From Archivesica marissinica (lineage: Eukaryota > Mollusca > Bivalvia > Venerida > Vesicomyidae), in the NCBI GenBank assembly GCA_014843695.1, contig CM026390.1, positions 10,487,890 through 10,551,889 on the forward strand: a DNA stretch of 64,000 nucleotides, given 5' to 3'. Of this stretch, positions 45,401 through 56,443 are shown in pieces (the first letter of the stretch is position 1; every line of letters starts with the position of its first letter). The notes under the pieces are model-generated. The model saw nothing but the letters and a program-made list of their open reading frames with translations, was not told the origin of the DNA and ran no database searches. The translations under genes and the position numbers were made by a program.

Positions 45401-46521
45401 TCAAGGCCATGGAGAAAATTACTTCCATCCAGCCACTGCAAGAACGTCGCGACACAAGAATTCTTCTACAGACAGAGAAGTTTCGATGTCAGGAAGAACA
45501 ACCGATGAAGCAGAGAGTTGAGGCACTAACGAAGAATCGTCTAAAGCGCAGCAGTTTCATCCACCAGTCCAAGAAGCTTGCTCGAAAGCACACCAGCCAT
45601 CTCACAGCCAAGACATTGCCTCCAACGCCATTTCTATCCATGCCATGGTTGACTAGCGATGAATCCAAGGTTACCATCTGCAGTACAATCCCATACATGA
45701 CATCCAGAGATAGACAACATGATGACGTCAAACGTGCCCTCACACTAGCACACATCGACAAGAGTTATCCTGGAGAAGCATGGATACAAGTCTACACAGA
45801 TGGTTCAGCCACAAAAGCAGTAGCAAACGGAGGAGCAGGCTTGTATGTCCGACACCCAGATGGACACACACAGTCCGTTGCTCTACCTACTGGAGTACAC
45901 TGCAGCAACTATGGGGCAGAAGTACAGGCCCTTGAAACAGCAGCATCTCTAGTACACAACACTGTGGAGTGTGCCCAGGTTGTCTTTCTGACTGATGCGC
46001 TCTCAGTTCTGGATGCCCTGTCTAACAACAAAGAACCCAACCTGATGGAAGTTCTTCGAACAGTCAGCGTAACTAAAAGAACTGTCCTCCAGTGGGTACC
46101 TGCACACATAGGCATCCCTGGCAATGAAGCCGCTGACCAGCTTGCCAAGCAAGGTTCTACCGAGAGGCAACCAGACAAAGATTTGACTTATAAGGAGAAA
46201 TGCACCATAATCAAATCTGCATCAAAGCCAAGTCGAGAAGGATGACTACCACCTTCTCACCAGACAGGAGCAAGTCACGATATTCCGGCTTAGAACAGGG
46301 CATAACCGCCTGAACTTCCATATGTGTCGGAAGCTTGGACTAGCTCCATCAACTGCCTCCAGGAGTGTCCCAATCTTCATGGGCTGAGGAAAACAACCTG
46401 GCCAACAGATACTTCTCTCAGACAAAGTTACATGGCTGCCGGGAGGATCTGAGGAGGACGGCCCATTTCGTGTATGCTGCCGGCTTGTCCATGTGATTCG
46501 CAAACGACAAGAAGAAGAATC
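42406..46521 (+). mobile_element. I-clade-like LINE with RNase H, inserted in the 16-bp array
   Basis: About 4.1 kb: a GC-richer 5' leader (42406-42764), then endonuclease, reverse transcriptase and RNase H coding, and a short tail ending GAAGAAGAA. Array units flank both sides. Endonuclease plus RNase H in one element points to the I/Nimb/ingi group. Confidence 0.85.
42765..46515 (+). pseudogene. LINE polyprotein pseudogene: endonuclease, RT, RNase H
   Basis: Endonuclease: C-C-I-Q-E-T-H-L, V-V-G-D-F-N-S-H and G-G-S-D-H-K-P-V, with one in-frame TAG at 43020. RT after frameshifts near 43860 and 44200: S-P-G-P-D-G-I-S, Y-R-P-I-S-L-T-S, A-G-F-R, L-Q-K-A-F-D-K-V, then a TGA at 44796 just before H-G-V-P-Q-G-G, and a small deletion that destroys the Y-A-D-D site near 44890. 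RNase H: Y-T-D-G-S-A, Y-G-A-E-V-Q-A-L-E, L-T-D-A-L-S-V and V-P-A-H-I-G-I-P-G-N-E-A-A-D, all four catalytic acids visible. Codon use is GC-richer than the surroundings. Inactive. Confidence 0.9.
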
Positions 46522-46603
46522 TACATGCTGTGTTATCTACATGTTGTGTTATCTACATCATGCTGTGTTATCTACATGCTATGTTATCTACATGCTGTCA
46601 TTT
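46522..46603. repeat. 16-bp array, right remnant
   Basis: Five or so units of the 41098 array after the LINE, one with a CATCATG irregularity. Confidence 0.9.
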
Positions 46604-47033
46604 GGAAATTATATTCTTTAAATATCTTGTACTTCTTACTACCGTAATTATCGATGTATAACGCGCTATCATGTATAACGCGCACCCACGTTTTGGCACG
46701 AAAATCAGTGAAAAACTGGGTTCTGGTGTATACCGCACACCGTAAAATATCATTTTCACAAGCCAAAATTTCTCAAGATACGATATTATCACCCTCTATC
46801 ATTTATATATTTCGATAGAGAAAGAAATTGTGGAGGCCTACGTTGTGCATGGTTCTGAAATATAATCATACTCCATGATTTTTGTATTCCCGTACAAAAA
46901 GAAAAAAATCGTGCGAGCCTACGACCGGAAGTGCATGGTTTTGATAAATCCCCGACGCCGTACTGTGTTCCAACCTTGCTACTGCCACGAGCCTCTGCAT
47001 ACTTGATAATGGAGAGCTTATCTCTAGCAGTGT

Positions 47034-47084
47034 GATGATGATTGAGCTTATTTACCCTCGCCGCCGACGAACCATATGGGCTAG
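47034..47084 (-). mobile_element. SINE tail fragment at a conserved site
   Basis: Only the hairpin tail remains (TTATTTACCCTCGCC, then AACCATATGGG), flanked by CTAGCAGTGT on both sides. It sits at the same point of the host MITE as the SINE at 30175. Confidence 0.7.
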
Positions 47085-47401
47085 CAGTGTAGGGGTTTCT
47101 GAATTTTAAGTACTGTGACAATAAGTGAGATTTTGAGTTGTATTTTGAGTGATAGATATCAATCAACGGAGTGTAATGCTTGTCTAATGACAGCTTCTAT
47201 GACATTGAATTAAATATGCATCAAGCGATGCATCAAGCGATAATTATTTTCTCAAAATTGTCAACACATACTCAAACTTCTCAACACCTACTTAAATTTC
47301 TTAACACCTCAAATATGTCCATGCAAACTTCAAAACGTGTCAAACTAATTAACAGGGGCCCCATTGTATTGGGTATATAAACAGTGTTACAAACACTTGT
47401 T

Positions 47402-47948
47402 CGTACCTCCACACCGTGCACGTCGGGAACAAGGCACAGCTCACAGCAGGAAATTGGATCACCTGTTCCGAAGTGACCAATCCACGCCGCTGACGCATAC
47501 AGACGAGGACCCGCATCGACTCTTTTTGAGTGTATTACACTTACCTGGATCAACGACAGTTAACACTGGGGCGTTGAAGAGGCGACGAGTGACTGGGCAG
47601 GAGAAGACGGCAGTCGTTTCGCGTGGATGGCGCACTCGTCGCCTCAAACTCTTTTATCTGTCTCCAACTACGGGCGAGCGGTTGGAGACGGAGGGATTCG
47701 ACCCCGGATGCGTCAACGGGGTGAACAACGACGGAACAACCGAACCATTTTGCTGCTGTGAGCCGACTAATCGTGGAGGATGTGGCCCTGAAAAGGATCG
47801 CTTATAGACCAGGACTTGTCACCCTGGCACAGAAAGAAGGAAGGAGCCATCTGAGGATGTCATCATAAGCATCACAGAGAATAATCATCTTAGAACGCTC
47901 GCCCATATGGTTTACCGGTGGCGAGGGTAAATAAACGTACATCATCAA
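47402..47948 (+). mobile_element. Unclassified GC-rich retroposon with 17-18-bp target duplication
   Basis: Flanked by TGTTACAAACACTTGTT (47385-47401) and TGTTACAAACAATTTGTT (47949-47966). It ends with the same hairpin tail as SINE family 1 (CGCTCGCCCATATGG, then GGTGGCGAGGGTAAATAAAC). The GC-rich body shows no tRNA boxes that I can see. An ORF (47364-47807) spans it but starts outside the element and has no known domain. A different head using the same LINE-recognition tail is the likely reading. Confidence 0.65.
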
Positions 47949-48654
47949 TGTTACAAACAATTTGTTAAAAGCTAACACATTATTTGTATTTGTTTTTAAG
48001 AATTACATTTTAATATTTCTAATAAAGAAATAAATATATTTAAAACATATGATATATGATCTCAATATCTCCGATAAACTATAAATTCCAATGTTCTGTT
48101 ATCTTACCTACCTAGAGCTCAATACCACCGAAGAATCGCTTTATACAATATAGTACAAAAATGTACGGGTCATAGACAATCAATAAAATCATTCAACATC
48201 CGCCATTGTTGTTTGGCATTTACGTTTTTTTAATGAAATTTCCCAAATTCAAAGCAAATAAATGCTATCTAAGTTCATACGTCTAAATCAATGCCATTAT
48301 ATATATATATATCATCGGTACATTGTTAGAACAGTTATTTTATAACGTTTGCCAAACGTACAGGTCTACTTATTGAAAAGTGGTGGGAACGATGTGGGTC
48401 GAAATTTCGCCTGGAAAAAAATGTTGTGAAGGCTGTACCCGTGTATAATGCGCACTAGACAAATTCCTCAAGGATTTCAGTAATAAAAGTGCGCGTTATA
48501 CATAGCAAATGACGGTAAAAACATCCTTTATAACGATATAGTGTTGCTTTAAGTGCTTATAAAAGTAATGTAAAGTAAAGTGTTTGTTTATTTCTGACTT
48601 ATGAGACACCTCTTTTTATGAACATCAGTACTTCCCGAATCCTATGCTTGTATG

Positions 48655-48802
48655 CCAGGCTGGTAGGCAATCGGTAACCATTCTTTAACTAGCTGGTGGC
48701 TCACAAACTGGCCATATCAGAACGAACCCCTGACGAGATTTGAATCTTCAACGTCCCGCTCCATAGGCGGACGCCTTAACCACTAGGCCACGGAGACGAG
48801 AT
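48655..48802 (-). mobile_element. SINE family 3, minus strand
   Basis: GACGAGATTTGAATCTTCAA (B box reversed) and CCTTAACCACTAGGCCACGG (A box reversed), with the body AACTAGCTGGTGGCTCA. Matches 24208. Confidence 0.8.
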
Positions 48803-48925
48803 ATAGAGAAGTCATATACAACTGTTTTGCACATGGCCAGTAAACAATATCAGTATGGTTTGTTATTGAAATGTGTGACAGGTATTATAAATGATTAATA
48901 TTTGAATAGGATATTTATGTTACAG

Positions 48926-49048
48926 GCTGAATTACAAGAACTGATTGGTATCAGAGACGACGGCCGACGAGACTTATACCATAGTCTTAGTATATGTCTC
49001 GATGAAATGGAACAGTTACCATTAGAGAAACGATCGAAACTAGTCCAG
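48926..49048 (+). CDS. Exon 13 (last visible): helical segment
   Basis: 123 nt, 41 codons, phase 0 both ends, between TATGTTACAG and GTGAGA. It reads A-E-L-Q-E-L-I-G-I-R-D-D-G-R-R-D-L, then L-S-I-C-L-D-E-M-E-Q-L-P-L-E-K-R-S, and ends K-L-V-Q. Charged and helical, continuing the coiled-coil part. Its last 12 bases (AAACTAGTCCAG) and the donor are the seed of the 28-bp array that follows. Using any later copy of the donor would add sequence with an in-frame TAA five codons in. The next exon must lie beyond 64000 or in the gap. Confidence 0.9.
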
Positions 49049-52000
49049 GTGAGAGAACCAATCTAAACTAGTCCATGTGAGAGAACCAATCTAAACTAGT
49101 CCAGGTGAGAGAACCAATCTAAACTAGTCCTGGTGAGAGAACCAATCTAAACTAGTCCTGGTGAGAGAACCAATCTAAACTAGTCCATGTGAGAGAACCA
49201 ATCTAAACTAGTCCTGGTGAGAGAACCAATCTAAACTAGTCCAGGTGAGAGAACCAATCTAAACTAGTCCTGGTGAGAGAACCAATCTAAACTAGTCCTG
49301 GTGAGAGAACCAATCTAAACTAGTCCAGGTGAGAGAACCAATCTAAACTAGGGTGAGAGAACCAATCTAAACTAGTCCTGGTGAGAGAACCAATCTAAAC
49401 TAGTCCTGGTGAGAGAACCAATCTAAACTAGTCCTGGTGAGAGAACCAATCTAAACTAGTCCTGGTGAGAGAACCAATCTAAACTAGTCCTGGTGAGAGA
49501 ACCAATCTAAACTAGTCCAGGTGAGAGAACCAATCTAAACTAGTCCAGGTGAGAGAACCAATCTAAACTAGTCCAGGTGAGAGAACCAATCTAAACTAGT
49601 CCTGGTGAGAGAACCAATCTAAACTAGTCCAGGTGAGAGAACCAATCTAAACTAGTCCTGGTGAGAGAACCAATCTAAACTAGTCCTGGTGAGAGAACCA
49701 ATCTAAACTAGTCCTGGTGAGAGAACCAATCTAAACTAGTCCTGGTGAGAGAACCAATCTAAACTAGTCCTGGTGAGAGAACCAATCTAAACTAGTCCTG
49801 GTGAGAGAACCAATCTAAACTAGGGTGAGAGAACCAATCTAAACTAGGGTGAGAGAACCAATCTAAACTAGTCCTGGTGAGAGAACCAATCTAAACTAGT
49901 CCTGGTGAGAGAACCAATCTAAACTAGTCCAGGTGAGAGAACCAATCTAAACTAGTCCTGGTGAGAGAACCAATCTAAACTAGTCCTGGTGAGAGAACCA
50001 ATCTAAACTAGTCCATGTGAGAGAACTAAACTAGTCCTGGTGAGAGAACCAATCTAAACTAGTCCAGGTGAGAGAACCAATCTAAACTAGTCCAGGTGAG
50101 AGAACCAATCTAAACTAGTCCTGGTGAGAGAACCAATCTAAACTAGTCCATGTGAGAGAACCAATCTAAACTAGTCCTGGTGAGAGAACCAATCTAAACT
50201 AGTCCTGGTGAGAGAACCAATCTAAACTAGTCCAGGTGAGAGAACCAATCTAAACTAGTCCATGTGAGAGAACCAACCTAAACTAGTCCTGGTGAGAGAA
50301 CCAATCTAAACTAGTCCAGGTGAGAGAACCAATCTAAACTAGTCCATGTGAGAGAACCAATCTAAACTAGTCCTGGTGAGAGAACCAATCTAAACTAGTC
50401 CTGGTGAGAGAACCAATCTAAACTAGTCCAGGTGAGAGAACCAATCTAAACTAGTCCTGGTGAGAGAACCAATCTAAACTAGTCCTGGTGAGAGAACCAA
50501 TCTAAACTAGTCCTGGTGAGAGAACCAATCTAAACTAGGGTGAGAGAACCAATCTAAACTAGTCCTGGTGAGAGAACCAATCTAAACTAGTCCTGGTGAG
50601 AGAACCAATCTAAACTAGTCCTGGTGAGAGAACCAATCTAAACTAGGGTGAGAGAACCAATCTAAACTAGTCCTGGTGAGAGAACCAATCTAAACTAGTC
50701 CTGGTGAGAGAACCAATCTAAACTAGTCCTGGTGAGAGAACCAATCTAAACTAGTCCAGGTGAGAGAACCAATCTAAACTAGTCCAGGTGAGAGAACCAA
50801 TCTAAACTAGTCCTGGTGAGAGAACCAATCTAAACTAGTCCAGGTGAGAGAACCAATCTAAACTAGGGTGAGAGAACCAATCTAAACTAGTCCAGGTGAG
50901 AGAACCAATCTAAACTAGTCCAGGTGAGAGAACCAATCTAAACTAGTCCAGGTGAGAGAACCAATCTAAACTAGTCCTGGTGAGAGAACCAATCTAAACT
51001 AGTCCTGGTGAGAGAACCAATCTAAACTAGTCCAGGTGAGAGAACCAATCTAAACTAGTCCTGGTGAGAGAACCAATCTAAACTAGTCCTGGTGAGAGAA
51101 CCAATCTAAACTAGTCCTGGTGAGAGAACCAATCTAAACTAGTCCTGGTGAGAGAACCAATCTAAACTAGTCCAGGTGAGAGAACCAATCTAAACTAGTC
51201 CTGGTGAGAGAACCAATCTAAACTAGTCCTGGTGAGAGAACCAATCTAAACTAGTCCTGGTGAGAGAACCAATCTAAACTAGGGTGAGAGAACCAATCTA
51301 AACTAGTCCTGGTGAGAGAACCAATCTAAACTAGTCCTGGTGAGAGAACCAATCTAAACTAGTCCTGGTGAGAGAACCAATCTAAACTAGTCCTGGTGAG
51401 AGAACCAATCTAAACTAGTCCTGGTGAGAGAACCAATCTAAACTAGTCCTGGTGAGAGAACCAATCTAAACTAGTCCTGGTGAGAGAACCAATCTAAACT
51501 AGTCCTGGTGAGAGAACCAATCTAAACTAGTCCTGGTGAGAGAACCAATCTAAACTAGTCCAGGTGAGAGAACCAATCTAAACTAGTCCAGGTGAGAGAA
51601 CCAATCTAAACTAGTCCTGGTGAGAGAACCAATCTAAACTAGTCCTGGTGAGAGAACCAATCTAAACTAGTCCTGGTGAGAGAACCAATCTAAACTAGTC
51701 CTGGTGAGAGAACCAATCTAAACTAGTCCTGGTGAGAGAACCAATCTAAACTAGTCCAGGTGAGAGAACCAATCTAAACTAGTCCTGGTGAGAGAACCAA
51801 TCTAAACTAGTCCTGGTGAGAGAACCAATCTAAACTAGTCCTGGTGAGAGAACCAATCTAAACTAGGGTGAGAGAACCAATCTAAACTAGTCCTGGTGAG
51901 AGAACCAATCTAAACTAGTCCTGGTGAGAGAACCAATCTAAACTAGTCCTGGTGAGAGAACCAATCTAAACTAGTCCAGGTGAGAGAACCAATCTAAACT

Positions 52001-53401
52001 AGTCCAGGTGAGAGAACCAATCTAAACTAGTCCTGGTGAGAGAACCAATCTAAACTAGTCCTGGTGAGAGAACCAATCTAAACTAGTCCTGGTGAGAGAA
52101 CCAATCTAAACTAGGGTGAGAGAACCAATCTAAACTAGTCCTGGTGAGAGAACCAATCTAAACTAGTCCTGGTGAGAGAACCAATCTAAACTAGTCCTGG
52201 TGAGAGAACCAATCTAAACTAGTCCTGGTGAGAGAACCAATCTAAACTAGTCCTGGTGAGAGAACCAATCTAAACTAGTCCTGGTGAGAGAACCAATCTA
52301 AACTAGTCCTGGTGAGAGAACCAATCTAAACTAGTCCTGGTGAGAGAACCAATCTAAACTAGTCCTGGTGAGAGAACCAATCTAAACTAGTCCAGGTGAG
52401 AGAACCAATCTAAACTAGTCCTGGTGAGAGAACCAATCTAAACTAGTCCTGGTGAGAGAACCAATCTAAACTAGTCCTGGTGAGAGAACCAATCTAAACT
52501 AGTCCTGGTGAGAGAACCAATCTAAACTAGTCCAGGTGAGAGAACCAATCTAAACTAGTCCTGGTGAGAGAACCAATCTAAACTAGTCCTGGTGAGAGAA
52601 CCAATCTAAACTAGTCCTGGTGAGAGAACCAATCTAAACTAGTCCTGGTGAGAGAACCAATCTAAACTAGTCCTGGTGAGAGAACCAATCTAAACTAGTC
52701 CTGGTGAGAGAACCAATCTAAACTAGTCCTGGTGAGAGAACCAATCTAAACTAGTCCTGGTGAGAGAACCAATCTAAACTAGTCCTGGTGAGAGAACCAA
52801 TCTAAACTAGTCCAGGTGAGAGAACCAATCTAAACTAGTCCAGGTGAGAGAACCAATCTAAACTAGTCCTGGTGAGAGAACCAATCTAAACTAGTCCTGG
52901 TGAGAGAACCAATCTAAACTAGTCCTGGTGAGAGAACCAATCTAAACTAGTCCTGGTGAGAGAACCAATCTAAACTAGTCCTGGTGAGAGAACCAATCTA
53001 AACTAGGGTGAGAGAACCAATCTAAACTAGTCCTGGTGAGAGAACCAATCTAAACTAGTCCTGGTGAGAGAACCAATCTAAACTAGTCCTGGTGAGAGAA
53101 CCAATCTAAACTAGTCCTGGTGAGAGAACCAATCTAAACTAGGGTGAGAGAACCAATCTAAACTAGTCCTGTGAGAGAACCAATCTAAACTAGTCCTGGT
53201 GAGAGAACCAATCTAAACTAGTCCTGGTGAGAGAACCAATCTAAACTAGGGTGAGAGAACCAATCTAAACTAGTCCAGGTGAGAGAACCAATCTAAACTA
53301 GTCCTGGTGAGAGAACCAATCTAAACTAGTCCTGGTGAGAGAACCAATCTAAACTAGTCCTGGTGAGAGAACCAATCTAAACTAGTCCTGGTGAGAGAAC
53401 C
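49049..53401 (+). repeat. 28-bp array of exon 13's end and splice donor (~155 copies)
   Basis: Unit GTGAGAGAACCAATCT plus AAACTAGTCCTG; many copies end TCCAG or TCCATG, and some are shortened to CTAGG. It starts exactly at the donor, and each unit repeats the exon tail AAACTAGTCC(A/T)G and the donor GTGAGA. It runs into the assembly gap, so its true length is unknown. Confidence 0.95.
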
Positions 53402-54401
53402 NNNNNNNNNNNNNNNNNNNNNNNNNNNNNNNNNNNNNNNNNNNNNNNNNNNNNNNNNNNNNNNNNNNNNNNNNNNNNNNNNNNNNNNNNNNNNNNNNNN
53501 NNNNNNNNNNNNNNNNNNNNNNNNNNNNNNNNNNNNNNNNNNNNNNNNNNNNNNNNNNNNNNNNNNNNNNNNNNNNNNNNNNNNNNNNNNNNNNNNNNNN
53601 NNNNNNNNNNNNNNNNNNNNNNNNNNNNNNNNNNNNNNNNNNNNNNNNNNNNNNNNNNNNNNNNNNNNNNNNNNNNNNNNNNNNNNNNNNNNNNNNNNNN
53701 NNNNNNNNNNNNNNNNNNNNNNNNNNNNNNNNNNNNNNNNNNNNNNNNNNNNNNNNNNNNNNNNNNNNNNNNNNNNNNNNNNNNNNNNNNNNNNNNNNNN
53801 NNNNNNNNNNNNNNNNNNNNNNNNNNNNNNNNNNNNNNNNNNNNNNNNNNNNNNNNNNNNNNNNNNNNNNNNNNNNNNNNNNNNNNNNNNNNNNNNNNNN
53901 NNNNNNNNNNNNNNNNNNNNNNNNNNNNNNNNNNNNNNNNNNNNNNNNNNNNNNNNNNNNNNNNNNNNNNNNNNNNNNNNNNNNNNNNNNNNNNNNNNNN
54001 NNNNNNNNNNNNNNNNNNNNNNNNNNNNNNNNNNNNNNNNNNNNNNNNNNNNNNNNNNNNNNNNNNNNNNNNNNNNNNNNNNNNNNNNNNNNNNNNNNNN
54101 NNNNNNNNNNNNNNNNNNNNNNNNNNNNNNNNNNNNNNNNNNNNNNNNNNNNNNNNNNNNNNNNNNNNNNNNNNNNNNNNNNNNNNNNNNNNNNNNNNNN
54201 NNNNNNNNNNNNNNNNNNNNNNNNNNNNNNNNNNNNNNNNNNNNNNNNNNNNNNNNNNNNNNNNNNNNNNNNNNNNNNNNNNNNNNNNNNNNNNNNNNNN
54301 NNNNNNNNNNNNNNNNNNNNNNNNNNNNNNNNNNNNNNNNNNNNNNNNNNNNNNNNNNNNNNNNNNNNNNNNNNNNNNNNNNNNNNNNNNNNNNNNNNNN
54401 N
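53402..54401. other. Assembly gap, exactly 1000 N
   Basis: A run of exactly 1000 N between the 28-bp array and a SINE. The round number suggests a placeholder size. ORFs crossing it are meaningless. Confidence 0.98.
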
Positions 54402-54484
54402 GTTAAGTAAACTGCCCGCCGGCGATATAGCCCAAAATGGTGCTGATGCAGGCGTAAAACCCGAAATATAACATAACATAACAT
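54402..54484 (+). mobile_element. SINE family 2, 3' end after the gap
   Basis: GTTAAGTAAACTGCCCGCCG to CCGAAATATAACATAACATA. The junction into the satellite (CATAACCTTTGTACAAAC) is identical to that at 56700. Confidence 0.85.
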
Positions 54485-56443
54485 AACCTTTGTACAAACA
54501 TCAGACAATGTAATGTGTACCTTTGTACAAACATCAGACAATGTAATGTGTACCTTTGTACAAACATCAGACAATGTAATGTGTACCTTTGTACAAACAT
54601 CAGACAATGTAAGATGTACCTTTGTACAAACATCAGACAATGTAATGTGTACCTTTGTACAAACATCAGACAATGTAATGTGTACCTTTGTACAAACATC
54701 AGACAATGTAATGTGTATACTTGTACAAACATCAGACAATAGAATGTGTACCTTTGTACAAACATCAGACAATGTAATGTGTACCTTTGTACAAACATCA
54801 GACAATAGAATGTGTACCTTTGTACAAACATCAGACAATATAATGTGTACCTTTGTACAAACATCAGACAATAGAATGTGTATACTTGTACAAACATCAG
54901 ACAATAGGATGTGTACCTTTGTACAAACATCAGACAATAGAATGTGTATACTTGTACAAACATCAGACAATATAATGTGTACCTTTGTACAAACATCAGA
55001 CAATAGGATGTGTACCTTTGTACAAACATCAGACAATAGAATGTGTATACTTGTACAAACATCAGACAATGTAATGTGTACCTTTGTACAAACATCAGAC
55101 AATATAATGTGTACCTTTGTACAAACATCAGACAATGTAATGTGTACCTTTGTACAAACATCAGACAATATAATGTGTACCTTTGTACAAACATCAGACA
55201 ATGTAATGTGTACATTTGTACAAACATCAGACAATGTAATGTGTACCTTTGTACAAACATCAGACAATGTAATGTGTACCTGTGTACAAACATCAGACAA
55301 TAGAATGTGTACCTTTGTACAAACATCAGACAATAGAATGTGTACCTTTGTACAAACATCAGACAATGTAATGTGTACCTTTGTACAAACATCAGACAAT
55401 GTAATGTGTACCTTTGTACAAACATCAGACAATGTAATGTGTACCTTTGTACAAACATCAGACAATATAATGTGTACCTTTGTACAAACATCAGACAATG
55501 TAATGTGTACCTTTGTACAAACATCAGACAATGTAATGTGTACCTTTGTACAAACATCAGACAATGTAATGTGTACCTTTGTACAAACATCAGACAATGT
55601 AATGTGTACCTTTGTACAAACATCAGACAATGTAATGTGTACCTTTGTACAAACATCAGACAATGTAATGTGTACCTTTGTACAAACATCAGACAATAGA
55701 ATGTGTACCTTTGTACAAACATCAGACAATGTAATGTGTACCTTTGTACAAACATCAGACAATGTAATGTGTACCTTTGTACAAACATCAGACAATGTAA
55801 TGTGTACCTTTGTACAAACATCAGACAATAGGATGTGTATACTTGTACAAACATCAGACAATAGAATGTGTATACTTGTACAAACATCAGACAATAGGAT
55901 GTGTACCTTTGTACAAACATCAGACAATGTAATGTGTACCTTTGTACAAACATCAGACAATGTAATGTGTACCTTTGTACAAACATCAGACAATGTAATG
56001 TGTACCTTTGTACAAACATCAGACAATAGGATGTGTACCTTTGTACAAACATCAGACAATAGAATGTGTATACTTGTACAAACATCAGACAATAGGATGT
56101 GTACCTTTGTACAAACATCAGACAATGTAATGTGTACCTTTGTACAAACATCAGACAATGTAATGTGTATACTTGTACAAACATCAGACAATAGAATGTG
56201 TACCTTTGTACAAACATCAGACAATATAATGTGTACCTTTGTACAAACATCAGACAATGTAATGTGTACCTTTGTACAAACATCAGACAATATAATGTGT
56301 ACCTTTGTACAAACATCAGACAATGTAATGTGTACCTGTGTACAAACATCAGACAATAGAATGTGTACCTTTGTACAAACATCAGACAATGTAATGTGTA
56401 CCTTTGTACAAACATCAGACAATAGGATGTGTACCTTTGTACA

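Larger units (their letters stand above)
46640..48517. mobile_element. ATAACGCGC-type MITE with nested retroposon
   Basis: Left TACCGTAATTATCGATGTAT followed by AACGCGC; right GCGCGTTATACATAGCAAAT followed by GACGGTA. Inverted ends of about 28 bp. Contains a SINE-tail fragment (47034-47084) and a retroposon (47402-47948). Confidence 0.75.
40769..48552. mobile_element. AAAG(C/T)...-ended MITE swollen to 7.8 kb by nested insertions
   Basis: TAAAGCGACACTATATCGT at the left and ACGATATAGTGTTGCTTTA at the right are inverted repeats related to the 1316-1930 element. The left interior (ACTTTACGTA..TGCTACTACACA, GGAATGCATC) also matches it. The middle now holds a 16-bp array, a LINE and another MITE. 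Confidence 0.65.
939..49048 (+). other. Gene model: RRM / RanBP2 zinc finger / Tudor / coiled-coil gene, STK31-like, partial
   Basis: Thirteen exons spread over 48 kb make about 1.7 kb of coding sequence. Exons 2 to 13 join in one frame with GT..AG junctions and matching phases (2/1, 1/2, 1/2, 0/0, 0/0, 0/0, 0/0, 2/1, 0/0, 2/1, 0/0), which is very unlikely by chance. Order of parts: RRM, basic linker, FET-like zinc finger, Tudor core with SN-like flank, Pro/Met-rich linker, coiled coil. Tudor proteins bind symmetric dimethyl-arginine on PIWI-type partners in germ granules. The Tudor block and the following coiled coil resemble vertebrate STK31/TDRD8 as I remember it. Vertebrate STK31, to my knowledge, has no N-terminal RRM or zinc finger, so the orthology is inference. 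The start of the RRM and a possible C-terminal kinase domain are outside the window. A TDRD10-like or lineage-specific Tudor gene is the alternative. Confidence 0.75.

Noticed and set aside
47364..47807. 147-residue ORF as a gene
   Set aside because: It starts outside the retroposon, crosses its target duplication, and has no recognisable domain.
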